DNA from: Phialophora verrucosa
Lineage: Eukaryota; Ascomycota; Eurotiomycetes; Chaetothyriales; Herpotrichiellaceae
DNA: 64,000 nt
Direction of reading: 5' to 3'
Assembly (NCBI GenBank): GCA_002099365.1
Contig: MSED01000004.1
Location: forward strand, 62,001 to 126,000
This document shows positions 11,497-24,113 of this stretch, one piece after another. Positions within the stretch are counted from its first letter, which is position 1, and every line of letters starts with the position of its first letter. Under the pieces are notes generated by a model. It saw nothing but the letters and a program-made list of their open reading frames with translations, was not told the DNA's origin and did not search any database. The position numbers and the translations under genes are program-made.

Positions 11497-12335
11497 TGCA
11501 TGGCATCAGGACGTGACTAGCCTTGTGTAGCCGAAGCTTTGGGTAGCCTGTAGGGGCCCGCTGGCCTTGGTGTCAACTCAAAACTCACTTCGGTCATCCC
11601 TGTATTTGGTGTGGCGAGCTGTAGCATGGCTTACTGTTTGTTGCATCCTAGGTGGTCCCGCCCATTTCAAGAGATCCATTTTCGTGAGGTAACAGCCACA
11701 TTTAGGACATTATCATGCTCAGACTCGAAGGTTGCCTTTGCACAGCGGCCTTCTTCGGTGCAATCATTCTGTTTGAAGCTCTTTGTCCGCTTGCTTGCTC
11801 TTCTCCACTGTGGATGCGCAGTGACTCAAATCCGGTCAACAAGGTCTTGGAGCAGGATATCACCACTTCGAGCCTAACATCAAGTCGAAGTGGCACGATC
11901 GTCCGTATACGTCCTCCGTCATTAGTTGGAACATCAGGGTGATACGCGTCGCGACCTGAGGCGGAACAAGCTGGGCGACGACTCAATCAAGATTGCCCTT
12001 GAGCACTTGGGGTTAGCAGCCACTGATATCATTGTTGCCAATACAGCAGCCAAGCCGCCTCGATCCCTCATCGACATTTGGCTGACAGGCTGTCTGCTGA
12101 AGGAACACCGGGGGAACGGCGTGTACTGTTAGACTCTGAGCTCCTGACCAGCGAAGACACTAGATGGATCGACGGTAATCAATAGCGACTAACGGGGAAC
12201 GCATGCCGGAGGCACAAGGTTGGCGGGAGAAGACTGAGGCCCTCGGAGGTTTTGGAAATCTCATTCTTTCGTTCATCTTGGTACAAAATCGGTGTCGCTG
12301 GACGTCAGGACCCGCAATCCAACATGGCTACACTC
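11497..12335. other. Intergenic between convergent genes
   Basis: It lies between two 3' ends and presumably contains both 3' UTRs. Short open frames show no family resemblance, and nothing else was recognised. Confidence 0.45.
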
Positions 12336-15300
12336 TTACTTTTCGTCGTCATCCTCATCTCGGCTCAACGCTACGACAGCCATTTTCAGCTCTTTCACGA
12401 TCTTCGCATCAAGCTTATCCCCATCTTTGGCACTTTGCCAGGTCAATTCTTTTTCATCAGTGGGCAAGGTGATCTTTCGTCTTGCATCCTCTTTCATGGC
12501 AATCAAGTCGCGCAAGTCCTCCACGATGGCCATGCGGTGCTCATCGTAGCCTTTCAAGGGCAGAATGGTCGTCGGATCTACCGCGGCAGAGGCGCCAGCT
12601 TCACGGTACGACGCAAGACCGTACGAAATGAGGGCCAATGTTGCCGCCTCGCTCGCTACCCTTAAAGTCAAAACGTCGGCACCCGCAGCCTTGGCTTGTG
12701 GTGACGGCATCAAGCTTGTGCTCGCGCGGATGAGCTGATCAGGGAACCGGTTGAGGAAGACTGAGATCTCAGGTGCGATGGCGCCGCCAACGACGTGAAG
12801 AAGGTTCAGACAAAGAGGTAATAGGCCAGTTGCCCAGACACGGTAAAGGAACGCACAGTCTCGTCTGTTATCAGCATGGGACACGCCGCCCGGAACTCGT
12901 TGAAGGGCGTCTGTTGTCTTGGCTGACAGGATGCGGTTTAGCACCCCTTCAATGGCAAGTTCTTCGGCGACCAGTGGCAAAGAAGAGATAGATGCAAGGA
13001 GTTGCACACAGTAGTCGGCGTAACGAGGCTGGCTGTCTGTTTCAGGCTCACCCAGCAGATGAGACCAGGAGTAGAGTATCAGGCATGACGAGAGGATGCC
13101 AGAGGAAGAGAGCCGATCGGACAACTCTGCAGCAAACTGGGAGAGACTCGGTAGCCTCAGGATGGCTTGCATAAGTGTCAACAGGATTGAAATATCGCGC
13201 AGTCCAACCCGATCAGTCTCGTCGTCGGCGTAAGTCTTCAGTCTGTTTTCTTTCTGGTCCTGGAGCGCAACGACGACTGACCTAAAACCTTCGGCAACAA
13301 TACTGCTTGTGATTTCGAGGAATGTGGGGGTTTCTGGGTCGAGAGGGACGATCGCCATAGTACCACCCGAAACGACGGGAGACTTTCGCTTCAAGTTGAC
13401 ATGGATCTGAAGGGTCATAAGCAAGACCGAAAGAATCGAGCGCCAGTATGCCAGATCGTTATTGATGATCGCTTGTTCGTAGGTTCCGCTTCTGAATCTT
13501 ACCGCAGCCCAGGCATGCTCCAACAAGCCCACCATGTCAGAGCCCTTTGCACCAGCTGCAACAAGTTCTCGCAGGAGAGCCATTGACAAGTCTGCTCGAT
13601 TCTGAAATAAAGACTCGAAGAGCGCTTCTGTTGGATAGAGCTGTGAGTTTGCCTGGAGGCAGTGTTGAACGATATGCGCCATTGCTCCGTGTACTACGCG
13701 GTCCTGGACCAAGAACTTGCAGTGGTCAATGCAAAGACGCTGCAGGCTTGATAAAAGTGCAAATTCAGAGTCAAGGACTGAGAGGTTTGTGTTGGCACGA
13801 CGAAACTCTGCCGAGAAAGACTGGTTACTAGACCTCCCTCCGACTCCCTGCCAGGATGAATCGCGGGCCAGCAACTTGTTCGCAAAATCAATATCATAAT
13901 AGAAGTTCGGGCCGTACTCTCGCTCGCTCAAGCCCGTACTCTTGATATCGGCCACTGTGAGTCCGCTGTACTTGGCGGCAAAGTTTCGGCGCATGTTTCC
14001 GTGTAATGAGGCGTTGTAGCTTGAGACCTTGACAGCGTTTGATGCGAGCCATTTGATCAGAGGGGTGTAAGTCTTGATGGCATCCATGTCCCTCGCAATA
14101 ATGGCGTGGTGAAGGTGTGTCGTGGCAATATCGGTGACGCGGGCAGCGATCAGATTGCTGTCGGCGAGACAGGTCTCATCGGGGTCTTGAGTTCCAGGTT
14201 TGATGGCGAATTGGACACCCGTGGAAAAGAATTCCTTTGACGAAGATAGATCTTGCGTGACCCAGGACCAATCCTGCTGCGCCTGCAGAATGAAGTCTAG
14301 CATGGCTATTGCAACTTTTCGCGGGAGTCTCTCGATGTTTTCCAACTCGTGCATAGCAATTTGCAGAAAAGTCTTTCTGCAAATACAAACCGTGGCTTCC
14401 TTGTCCGATTTCTTTCGTTTTGAGCCATCTGGGGCAGAACCAGTCAAGATCACCATAGCCAGCCATTGTTGAGAGTCTTTGACCAACTGACTCAGCAGCT
14501 TCCATACTTCTGTGCGTTCCTCTGGCAACACGGAATTGGCGTCAACATGTTGAATGAAGTTAAGTAGGTCAATGCATGAGGATGAGCCCAGGTGTCCGAG
14601 TAAAGAGGATGGCTGATGGCGCTCCACGTAAACCAGAATGTTCCGCAACAACCCCAAGCAAGAAGTGCGAACGGATGACCCAACTTGCAGGGTTCGCACT
14701 AAAGCTGGTACCGCGTCGAAGATGTGCTTCTCCAATGGTGATAAAGGCAATCCTCGAATATGACTGTAACGCACAAGCAACCTTGCAAGTAACAGTTGTG
14801 AGCAGACATATCGCTCAAAGCAAGCGTCGTCCAGCAGCACTGACTCGGCGCCCAACAGAAAAGTCTTACCACTGGTGCTAGTTGCGAACAGTGATTGCGC
14901 GACTGGATCCGACCCTAGATCTTGGGAACCTGATGCTCGAAATGCTGATACAAGGTATGCTGCCGCCTCGGCGAAAGGCGCTCCTGCGATGCCGGGTGCA
15001 TCAATCGACGCGCCAACGCCGAAAGCATATTGGATGACGTCCGAGAAGGAGTTGGCGATGCTGGTGCTGATGCGAAGCTGCTGTTCCGGGTTTTGAAAGG
15101 ACCAGGCTGGGATCCTTTGAAATATTTGGTAGAAAACTTCAGTCGGAGTCACAAGCATTGGAGTCTGAACACGCCGCGCAGCAGGTAACTTGGACCTCGT
15201 CACCGGCCTAGTGGTTGGTGCATTAGATTTTGCCTGTTTGAGAGCCAATCCGATCAAGGAGTGGTACAGCTCTGTGCACTTTTCCAAGAAGTCGAAAACC

Positions 15301-17875
15301 TGAAGAGGGACTTCAACTCCAGACACGACGGCGAGAACGGGTGATAAGGCCGACTGATGACCCAGGAAGCTTGTCCGATTGAGGTTCGACCAGATCAATT
15401 GCGGTCTTAGCTCAGTCAAGACGATGATGAAGTCAAGGCAGGCAGTCATAATCCGACAATCAAAGCTTGATATCGTGCGTCGACGGAATCTCTGTAGCTC
15501 TTGCTCAAGGATGTCAAAAACGTACAGGATAATGTCTGCCTCTGGGTTAAGATGGCTACTGAATTCGTCCAGAATCGACGCACAATGGTCCTGGAGTTCG
15601 GCAGCTGTCTGCTGAAGCGGATTGTTATTTAATATGGTTGACAAGAGCGTTGCCAGAACACCGATTGTCTCAGAAACCACACCTTCGAGATCTTCGGACG
15701 GGGAAAGTGATGCCGCAAGGAGTCCCATATAGTGGAGCTCCAGTAACTGACCCATGTATGCAAGACCAGAGAACTCGTGTTGCCATCTAATCACAGTCGG
15801 GCCTCCTGCATCGGGATCTGAAATGAGTTCACCAATTGTTTCCGCGGGGACGATGGACGTGGTCTCGGTCTCTTGGTGGGTATAGGTAAGAAGCTTGTTC
15901 TGGGAGAAGTCAAGCAAATTGACAGGGGCTTCGAGAGCCACAAAGCTGCCACTTTCATCTTCACGCGTTGTTGTGTATTTGACGCCCTCCCCAACCGCGC
16001 GAGTCAAAGATGTCAACTTTCGAAGCCGGTATTCGACGTACTGGGTACCATCGTCACTAAAAATGGACACCCTAGCCAAGGCTCGAGAGAATTGGAGAAA
16101 CGGCAGACATTCGTAAGGGAACCTGGCTGCTGCGGTGTCGTAAAATCCTCGAAGCAGATCTTCGTCCTCGAGAAACGTGATTATGGGATCATAGAGCTTC
16201 TGTTCTGATCGGCTGTAAGCGTCGATCGCCAGCAAAGCCAGCTGCGACGATATCAACTCTGGGGTATAGCCCAACAACGAGTGCGCCATTTTTATGACCT
16301 CTTGCAGTGCTTGGACTTTGTAGATGGGTAGCAGAGTCGTAAGGCTACCTATCGAAGAACTCAGGAGGGCAATGTAGTCGACAACGTTGCACTGGCTGAG
16401 GGCCGCATCGAGGAGAAAACTTGAAGGGTCATCATTTGTGCTGTGCATCAAGATCGTGTCCAAGAGATCTTCGAAAATTGTCGCTTGGAAGGCGGAGCCG
16501 CCGCCAGAACTTCGGCGTCCGGTTGCTGCGTCAAATGTTGAAACGGCGTCAAGAGCCCGTTGGACATGCTGTGACTCTCTCTTCTCCTTGATAAAGGAGG
16601 CTAGCTGTTGGACCTTGTAGATGATCATTGCCCAGGCAAGTATAGCAGGTCCAGCAAGCATGTTCCCTACTGAAGCTGCACTGTAGAGCATCTCGTGAAC
16701 TTGAGAAGCGGTTTCGAGGTCAAAGCAATACTCTGGCCTCGACCCAGGCTGAATCAGTTGACCTGACGAAGCTGTGTTGACCAAGGTGGTAACGGTAAGC
16801 CCCACATTGAGAATGGCCATGCTCAGCAAGGCCGCAGTCGACTGGATCTTCTGTATCGCGTGTGTCTGCCTCTCGATTTCGGATGTGAAGGGAGCGAAAA
16901 ATCCCACAGATGATATGAAGCGGAACCACTGACGAACTGAGTCCGAGGACAGGGCTTTATCCGACCGTCTGACCACTAAGAGGAGAGTTTCCAAGATATA
17001 TCCGATCATTTGCAGGTTGCAGGTATCTCTCGCGTCTTTGAGAAAGTCCTGGTCTGATTCCTCGATTTCCCACGACGGGCCAGATTCCAAACTCTGGAGG
17101 AGCATTTCCGCGCGATCGATTCCGGTGGCGATGTCTTCCTCGGGATCGAACATTCCGGCGCGCAGCTCAGTCGCCAGTGTCTCGCAAGGACGCGAGATTC
17201 CTAACTCTTTATCATCAGAGAAGTTGAGTTCGGTGAGCTCCTTACCCAGGCGCAAAACAAGCACCTGTTGGCTTAGATGCAAACGAAGTGACCGGGCTCG
17301 GCGCGACTGCTGAGAGTGGAAGACAGCATCATCTCTCGCTTGGAAGCAACCTTTGGCCTGCAGATACCGATCCACATAGTCCGACCCAAGAGCCTCCTTC
17401 AGACTTGCCAGTTCAGCCTCAGAGTATCCGTCCCGAAGCCTCAATTCTGGGCGATACTGCCACTCTAGCAGCGCCAGCCGCAGGGCCTCTTGTTCACCAA
17501 TGTCGGCCTGCTTGCTGAGCCACGCAGCATCTTCCTTCAACTCATCGCGGTTGTAAAGTCCATTTGAAGACGCTGGCACTGCCGAAATTGCCGAGTCAAA
17601 GGCGGCCTTGGAGGAGGCATTTGGTCGAGGAAAGGAAGGGAACTTCGACGACAACATGCGCTTGGGATAGTCTTCCGAAAGTATGCGGGAGGCATGTTGC
17701 GCTCTTGAATGATCATGAGAAAAGAGCGCCTCGAACAAGTCGTCCCAAGAACTAAGCATTGTTAGCATCCCTGGTCCCACGGGTATGGTGAGAGATCTTA
17801 CAGCACGAGCTTTTCGCCTGAGAGGCATTTCCCAACGTCGGGAAAGTATTGAGGGCTGGCCGATTCACCCTCCAT
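12336..17875 (-). CDS. NUP192: Nucleoporin Nup192/Nup205, inner ring of the nuclear pore
   Basis: A very large alpha-solenoid scaffold protein of the nuclear pore inner ring. Exon 1 is 17802-17875 and begins MEGESASPQYFPDVG. A 50-nt intron (17752-17801, GTAAGA, GCTAAC, TTAG) joins it to one exon of 5416 bases (12336-17751), giving 1829 residues. This is close to the roughly 1700-1800 residues usual for filamentous fungi. Family-like features include the N-terminal block with EDAAWLSKQADIGEQEALRL followed by an LLEWQ segment, and almost uninterrupted helical repeats to an acidic tail ending DEDDDEK. No catalytic motif is expected. Reading from an alternative Met inside the intron would give an odd basic N-terminus, so the spliced start is preferred. 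It is divergent from the F-box-like gene. Confidence 0.9.
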
Positions 17876-18980
17876 GTTGAAAGGAGGAAATGCACCTTGT
17901 CAGGACATATCTGGCGAAACTCGATTGTCTTGTCGTTCAGCAATGATTTACTCAAAAGCGCGTCATGGGCAGTCTGAACGCGCCGCAGTTGCGGATTGCA
18001 TTTTGCAGGCAGCTGCTCCGCCGAAGCTTCACTATCAAATTATCAAGCCAACCTACACACGTGACGTCCTCACACAAACCATGTGACTGGGAAGGTTGGC
18101 CGAGGATTCGTAAAGACGACGCCAAGGCGTCACAGGCCGTATGATTCGCGGCCCACGAGTAATATTCCCAACAGGCCTCCGTAACTATACTCAAGCGTCG
18201 CTCCCAACCCTTCGAATTGACCATGTCCTCCAATTGAGTCACAACTATCGAGACTCTGCTCTAGCTCCCCATGCCCACTCGAGATCACCCTTCAGTGCCA
18301 ATACGGCACCGGCCTCACTCTCCTTACAGAACTACTGGGAGGTAAACGACCAGGAACCACTAGCCATAACCGCCGACAAGATGGCGGGTCGACCAGAGGA
18401 CTTCACTCTTCAATGCCGTGGAGTTCTACACGATCTCAATTGCCTCGCTTTGTAACCACACAGTGACTTTTGTGGCGGCTGTCATCTGGTCTGTACTTCA
18501 GAAATGTTTGCCATGTGACCGAGATGGCAAACACATCATTGAACTGTGGAGACAGTCAATGGATGCAAACAATACTGCTCCGGAATGATATATATCCTGT
18601 TTCAGATGGCAAAGGTCCTCAGCCCGGTTCCGCTGGTTCTCTGACCCGCTGACGACTCCCACTGCGCAGTACCACAGATCCAATCCCTGTGACCCATGTC
18701 AAGTATGGTCGGTGGGTCATAAAGCTGTTGTGCTATACGACGTCCAGGATCGTGACTCGGCTGAACCATACGTTTGCGAACCTTAACCAGAAGTTGGTGA
18801 CCAGGCAGAGACAGACACAGACGCAGGTCCTCCGAAGGGGCAAACAGCCCCTACATTGGCCTAGGTATAAGTTATATACATTCCGAGCACGCCGTACTCC
18901 AGGCTCTACACTTTCCTTCGTCGACATACCCTCCTACCGAAACTTGGCAAGGAAGCCGAGAACACAGATTCCACACGAAA
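17876..18980. other. Divergent intergenic region (NUP192 / F-box-like)
   Basis: Promoters of two divergent genes probably share this 1.1 kb. Short AT-rich elements such as TATAAG and TATATAC occur at about 18864-18880, roughly 100 bases before the + strand ATG. No gene was recognised. Confidence 0.4.
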
Positions 18981-20219
18981 ATGTCGTTGTCCAGTCTACA
19001 ACCACACTGCATGGGCAAAAGTCTTACCGACCTACCTGTCGAACTGCGCATCAAGGTCTTCCAGGAGTCCATCAAACAAAGATCGATTTCGATGCTCTAC
19101 CTAAACAGGGCACTCTATCACGAACTCCTGCCCGAACTATACGACTTCAATGTCTTCAAAATCACTGTAGATCCTAGCGATATGCACTTCCGTGTCGCCC
19201 TGTTTGGCGGGACCGAATGCTTCTTACCTGTCCATTACGACCACATTCGCCAGCCAAGCTGTCTGATCGGCAAGAAGATTCCCTTCGACAGGTTCAAAAA
19301 GATGGAAATCGACATTCTCGCTCCAGATCATCGAGAACCAGCACAACTAATCTGTGCCTGGATGCAAATCACGCGACTGCTTGCATGGCTTCTTCCTCAA
19401 TCAAAGTCGGCATCCCCACCCCTGGCCGAGTCCCAGATCAGGCCGGCCATCAACAACACGAGTCTACGCCTGCCACACGTCCAGATCTCCTTCGTTGAGC
19501 AGGAAGGCCGCCAATGGCAAAAATCCATACCTGTCAAATCAGGTCAGCCCGAAATAATCGACCTCAATGTACTATTGTCGGTGTTCAGAAGAATACGATA
19601 TGCGCGCGGATTGTCTGTGACGATACCCGACGCTATCAAAACCGATTATCTAGCAGAATACTGCTCCGAATCTGAGCGTTTAGCGACAAGACAATCACCT
19701 TTCGGCTCCCAGCCAGACGACAGCAGAATACAGTGTATCGAGGACTTCTTGCACACGAATCTGGAAGGCATCTTGGACGACCTCGAGGGACCGTTTGCTG
19801 CTCAACTTCGACTCCGACGCTTTGCGAACTGGTGCTCTCATTCCGAAGACTGCCACCAGCTCCGCATATCCGGTCACGCATATCCCAGTCAAGCTGGTCA
19901 ATTTGGAGGTATCCTGAACGCGGAAACGCGTCAAAAGCGCAACCGGTTGTTCAAGGACAGACTTGACAGTTTTATCATGTACGCACTAGCCGTGTCCAAA
20001 GTTCGCAGGCCTCTGCCCTGGCATGAGCAATGGGCGGCTGCTTTCCCCGACGGGATTCCGCGCAAATCAACAGACGAGCACCTCAAGGTATTAAACACAG
20101 AAGATGAGGCCAGTGTCATTCTTGCAGCGCTGTTTGGCCGTGCGACCAACCCTTCTTCTAGGCTTCGAATCAGATTCCCATGCTGCCAGGAAGCTAATTC
20201 TGAGGCACATTCGGATTGA
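18981..20219 (+). CDS. F-box-like hypothetical protein
   Basis: A single-exon protein of 412 residues starting at an ATG with AAAATG context. Residues about 14-45 (LTDLPVELRIKVFQES...) resemble the first part of an F-box, the motif that links substrate-recognition proteins to Skp1 in SCF ubiquitin ligases. The remainder has no domain I can name. It resembles the many lineage-specific F-box-like proteins of filamentous fungi that carry a degenerate C-terminal half. If the F-box is real it would act in protein turnover, but the partner is unknown. Its stop is only 80 bases from the stop of the convergent P450 gene. Confidence 0.7.
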   Translation: MSLSSLQPHCMGKSLTDLPVELRIKVFQESIKQRSISMLYLNRALYHELLPELYDFNVFKITVDPSDMHFRVALFGGTECFLPVHYDHIRQPSCLIGKKIPFDRFKKMEIDILAPDHREPAQLICAWMQITRLLAWLLPQSKSASPPLAESQIRPAINNTSLRLPHVQISFVEQEGRQWQKSIPVKSGQPEIIDLNVLLSVFRRIRYARGLSVTIPDAIKTDYLAEYCSESERLATRQSPFGSQPDDSRIQCIEDFLHTNLEGILDDLEGPFAAQLRLRRFANWCSHSEDCHQLRISGHAYPSQAGQFGGILNAETRQKRNRLFKDRLDSFIMYALAVSKVRRPLPWHEQWAAAFPDGIPRKSTDEHLKVLNTEDEASVILAALFGRATNPSSRLRIRFPCCQEANSEAHSD

Positions 20220-20299
20220 TACAATAGTATGGGGTTGGACAAATACAGGCTCCTTTCTTTGATATCCATGGGGCTTGCGCAACAATTTGCCGAACCTAG

Positions 20300-21938
20300 C
20301 TATTGTTGCTTGTCTCTCCTCATGAGGATGCACCTCAGTCCCTCTTGCTTGACGAACCAATAGTCAAATAACTCCCATTCGGCATCTGGGTCTGCCAGTT
20401 TGACATGATAGCGACGGAGTAATTGCGGCACCAGTTTTGACATTTCCATCAGCGAGATATTCTTCCCTAGACAAGTTCTTGAACCGGCACCAAACTGTGG
20501 GACCACGTGTTAGCATACGGTAGTATAGGATAGAAAATGAGTGGCGTCTTACTGCAAGCCAATTTCGATCCATCAACTTCAACGTTTTCTCATCAGCCTC
20601 AATCCATCTCTCTGGTCGAAACCTGTCGGCATCGTGTCCGTAGACGGCTGTGTCCCTCGCCGCCACCCATGGGTTCATTCCGACAATGGTTCCTGCGGGC
20701 AGATACACGCCGTCGATTGTGGTGCCGCCTTGCGGCACGATACGCTCCAGCAGCTGTCCCACAGCTGGATGCATCCGCAGCGCCTCTCGCATACACGCCT
20801 GGAAGTACGGCATCCGCTGGGCCTCGTAGTACGTCACGTACTCGGACAACTCGCCTCTCGCATCAAATTCGAGGATCTCATCAACGCACTTCTGGTACGC
20901 CTGAGGGTTCTTGCAAAGGTGGTAAAACAACGCTCTCAGTGAGATGGCGGTTGTATCCGATCCGGCAAACCTGCACCTTGATCAACAAATTAATTATTCT
21001 CGGCGTCGGGATTGCGCTTACACGTTTGAACTCGCATGGCCCAATAGCTCCTTCTCACTCATTACTTCCTCGCCATCCCTGGTTCTCTTGAATTTATCCA
21101 GCATGTCCGATCGCCCATGCTCGGCCTTGACGTTCTGTCTCATCTGCAACTGCCTGGCCGCGAATTGCACAATATACGCCGCTGAATTTAGTCTCTTGAT
21201 TGAGGGGACCTTATCCGCCAGTCTCGACACGAAATTGTTGCCCAACAGCCATTGGTGCATCCATGGAACTTGGCCGATGATGGAGTTATAGAACAAGCGA
21301 CCTTCGATTGCGGCGATGATGCCGTTGACATCTTCCTCATTCTCCATGAAACCAAGCCGGTTGGAAAAGGTAATGCTGGAAATGACATCAAAAGCGTACC
21401 AATGCAGCCACGTGCCGAAGTCAATATCCTTGCCTTGCAAGTTATCGAGTTTTCTTTCCAAAATCCGCGTACAATCGTCTGCTAGCGGTTCAAAGTCGAG
21501 GAGCGACGATAGTGCGAATGCGGCACCCACGGGGCGTTTGAGGTTTTTATGGCCAACGGGGTCGACGATGGAGAAGACGGTCGGGATTGGGCCAACGGGC
21601 GACTTTGCGTGGAACATGGTGTAGAAGTTGCTCTTGTCAAATTTACTCGTAATGCTATAGACGTTGGAGATCTGCTCCGAGTCTCCGAGACTGACATGGT
21701 TGGGACCAACTCGCACAAGCTTCCCGTACTTCGCATGGTAATCGAGGTGTCGTCGGAACTGATGGCCAGAGTATGTTGACAGCATCCGATCAAAGGGAAG
21801 GATACTGGCGAGGAAAGGCCCAGGGAGATCGCGCAGACCACGGCGGTAGCGAATTCGAAGGAGTGAAACGACAGGAAGCGCGACTAGGACCACGATGACC
21901 ACAGGCAGGAGGTACCCGAGGTGAATTGACGACTCCAT
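20300..21938 (-). CDS. Cytochrome P450 monooxygenase (pisatin demethylase-like)
   Basis: A microsomal heme monooxygenase. Exons (minus) are 21022-21938, 20553-20970 and 20300-20494, with introns of 51 nt (GTAAGC/CAG) and 58 nt (GTAAGA/CACAG), giving 509 residues. The N-terminus has one hydrophobic anchor (about residues 5-28) followed by a basic RIRYRRG and proline-rich LPGP hinge. The I-helix AGSDTT is at 308-313, ExxR (EALR) at 368-371, FRPERW at about 423-428, and the heme loop FGAGSRTCLGK at 446-456 with Cys453. The heme motif requires the second splice. An in-frame ATG eight codons upstream (21962) is an alternative start. The sequence resembles the broad fungal clan of pisatin/benzoate hydroxylase-like P450s. 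The substrate is unknown. It lies 0.9 kb downstream of a GGPP synthase on the same strand. Confidence 0.9.
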
Positions 21939-22877
21939 GGTCCTTCCTCCAGGGAGTATCATTGTCGCAGACTTGCTATTCGACGATTATGTCGTTAATG
22001 TATATCCTCCCAAAACCAACCCTCTGGGATACACCAGGAACGGAATAAGAGGAGTCGATGGACAAGAAACTGCTGACAGCGTTTTCGGCCTCCTCAGATG
22101 GTTCAAATATCAAGAGCTACAGAAAAATGAAGGATAGTAATATGAAATACATCAGCACTTGTTCTGCAGTGAATGTGCATATGCCGACATCAATCGCGAA
22201 CCTCGCGGGGAGATCGGGGCTCAACTCACCCCTCCACATATTTGCATCCGTGTGCGGAGGAACCTGGACCCGTTCGAGACGGGGCAATCTGTTCGAGGTG
22301 CGGATCAGGCCTGGAGTGAGCGGGGGAAGGACTCCTATCTTTCCCCGGGATAGAGAATCAAGGTCGAACGCAGCTCTCAGTGCCGCTTGGGGATGCGGCA
22401 ATCTGCATTTGACTGGCAGTCAATGGAACGAGCGACTTCGTCGGATCAGTTTGGTTCCGGAGGATTTCCACATTGCTAGATCGATACGGAGTACGGAGTA
22501 CACAGTACGTAACTCTCAACGGAGGCGTAATTCTTGACGACTGAGAGGAAAGATGAAGTTCCTTACTCCGCCCAGGTAATTGTGAGAAAGTTGATCGCTT
22601 GAGTTGCTGACGTGGATCCTTTGCTCCCAGCGTTATACGAGCCATGTGTAGACGGAAATCTCGCCGGGACTAGAATGCTTCAGCTTCGTTGTGGATTCCA
22701 TGTGGCAGCAAACCTTAAGACTACGATATGACCTGTGCGCCTGAGTTGTATCCCACCTCCAGTAGCATGACTTGGTCCAAATTACCAGGAGTACTCACCT
22801 AGTACTCCCTACATACTGTACAAAAGGTCATCACCCATTATGTTGGCCTGGCTCCCTGAACCCCGTGCAAAGTCGCA
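21939..22877. other. Intergenic between GGPPS and P450
   Basis: No gene was recognised. It contains two overlapping copies of TACGGAGTA at 22485-22500. The part next to 21938 should contain the P450 promoter. Confidence 0.45.
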
Positions 22878-24113
22878 TCATGAGCCGCCATTCCGATCAT
22901 CCAGTGTCGAGTCCGCAATCTTGTCCAGAATCAACTTAACTTCGTTCCCCTTGCCTGAACCACCGTCCATATCCGTGATCAGATTGACGGCCTTCGTCCT
23001 CAGTTCATGGACGACCTTTCTCGTGTACTCGAAGCTGCCCGTCCCCTCCATATATTTCACAGCGTACCGTTTGACTTCCTCGTCCTGGGTTTTCTGCTTG
23101 AGAATGTTGATGAGCTGGAGATTCGTGGGATTGCTGCGGATCGAGTGAATTATGGGGAAAGAGAATTTGCCCTCTGTCAGGTCCTCGCACAGGCCCTTGT
23201 TCTTCGTATATGTGCTGGAGGACAGGTTCAAGTAGTCATCGCATATTTGGAAGACTAAGCCCAGCAGGTTGACGAGTGGTACACAATCTATTCGGCCTTT
23301 TTCTGGAGACTCTGCCTGCATCAGTTTGATGGCGAGACGAAACAAGCCACCTGTCTTATTCTGGACCATTTCCAGATAATCATCCTCTGTCGGGCAAGTC
23401 AAAGTGTCGCGCCAGTACAGGTCCATCCCTTGTCCACGGTGAAGATTTAGCAACTCTGTGGTGAAAGTTTCCATGGCTTCATCTTTGTTCTTCAGATGCA
23501 ACAGCTCCTGCAGGGCGAGGAAGTAGACATAATTTGCACTGTTGATTGTCTGCGCCGTGCCGAAGATATTGTGGGCGACCGGAATGCCTCTCCGCAACAC
23601 GCTGTTGTCTTGGACGTCATCAATGAGAAGAGAGGACGTGTGCAGCATGCCTACAACTTTAGTGATAATGTCGAGAGATTTCGGCGGAACATGTAGCCAC
23701 GCATTGAAGGCCTTGATCAAGCCAGACCGAATGTCCTTGCCCGGGTGCGCGAACAGGTAGTCGTAAGGGCCCATGATAATCTTCTCCTTCTGAGGCGACC
23801 ATTCTCCTACCCGCTGAGTTATTAGATTCTCGGGCGCCGACTTCTTCTTCGAGTGCCTGCGCTTGAGCGCGTTCGTGTGGTCAGATAGGACAGCGGGATT
23901 CATCATGGGCATGGAGTGGTGCTTGGACGAGATCCATGAGTCCTCCGGGAGAGGCTTGAGGACAGATTTCGAGGGCTGATGTGCGAGGCCATTGGGGACG
24001 CCGGCGGAGCTGTAGCGGACAGGGATCGCATTGGGAGACGCCGGATTCTCTGCTGAGAGGGTCGACATTCGCGTCGATTCGGATTCGGGTGCGGGCATGT
24101 GAAAATGCGACAT
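22878..24113 (-). CDS. Geranylgeranyl diphosphate synthase
   Basis: A trans-prenyltransferase that condenses isopentenyl diphosphate with farnesyl diphosphate (or shorter primers) to give C20 GGPP, used for protein prenylation, carotenoids and diterpenes. Single exon, 411 residues. The first Asp-rich motif is DDVQD at 165-169. The second is DDYLN at 292-296, where Asn replaces the last Asp, as is usual in fungal GGPP synthases. The family blocks GPYDYL, GKDIRSG and EDLTEGKFSFP are also present. About 95 residues of Ser/Pro-rich N-terminal extension precede the catalytic domain, which is common in the primary-metabolism GGPPS of filamentous ascomycetes. The adjacent P450 could hint at a terpenoid role, but no cyclase is nearby. 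It is divergent from cdc14. Confidence 0.94.
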   Translation of the reverse strand: MSHFHMPAPESESTRMSTLSAENPASPNAIPVRYSSAGVPNGLAHQPSKSVLKPLPEDSWISSKHHSMPMMNPAVLSDHTNALKRRHSKKKSAPENLITQRVGEWSPQKEKIIMGPYDYLFAHPGKDIRSGLIKAFNAWLHVPPKSLDIITKVVGMLHTSSLLIDDVQDNSVLRRGIPVAHNIFGTAQTINSANYVYFLALQELLHLKNKDEAMETFTTELLNLHRGQGMDLYWRDTLTCPTEDDYLEMVQNKTGGLFRLAIKLMQAESPEKGRIDCVPLVNLLGLVFQICDDYLNLSSSTYTKNKGLCEDLTEGKFSFPIIHSIRSNPTNLQLINILKQKTQDEEVKRYAVKYMEGTGSFEYTRKVVHELRTKAVNLITDMDGGSGKGNEVKLILDKIADSTLDDRNGGS

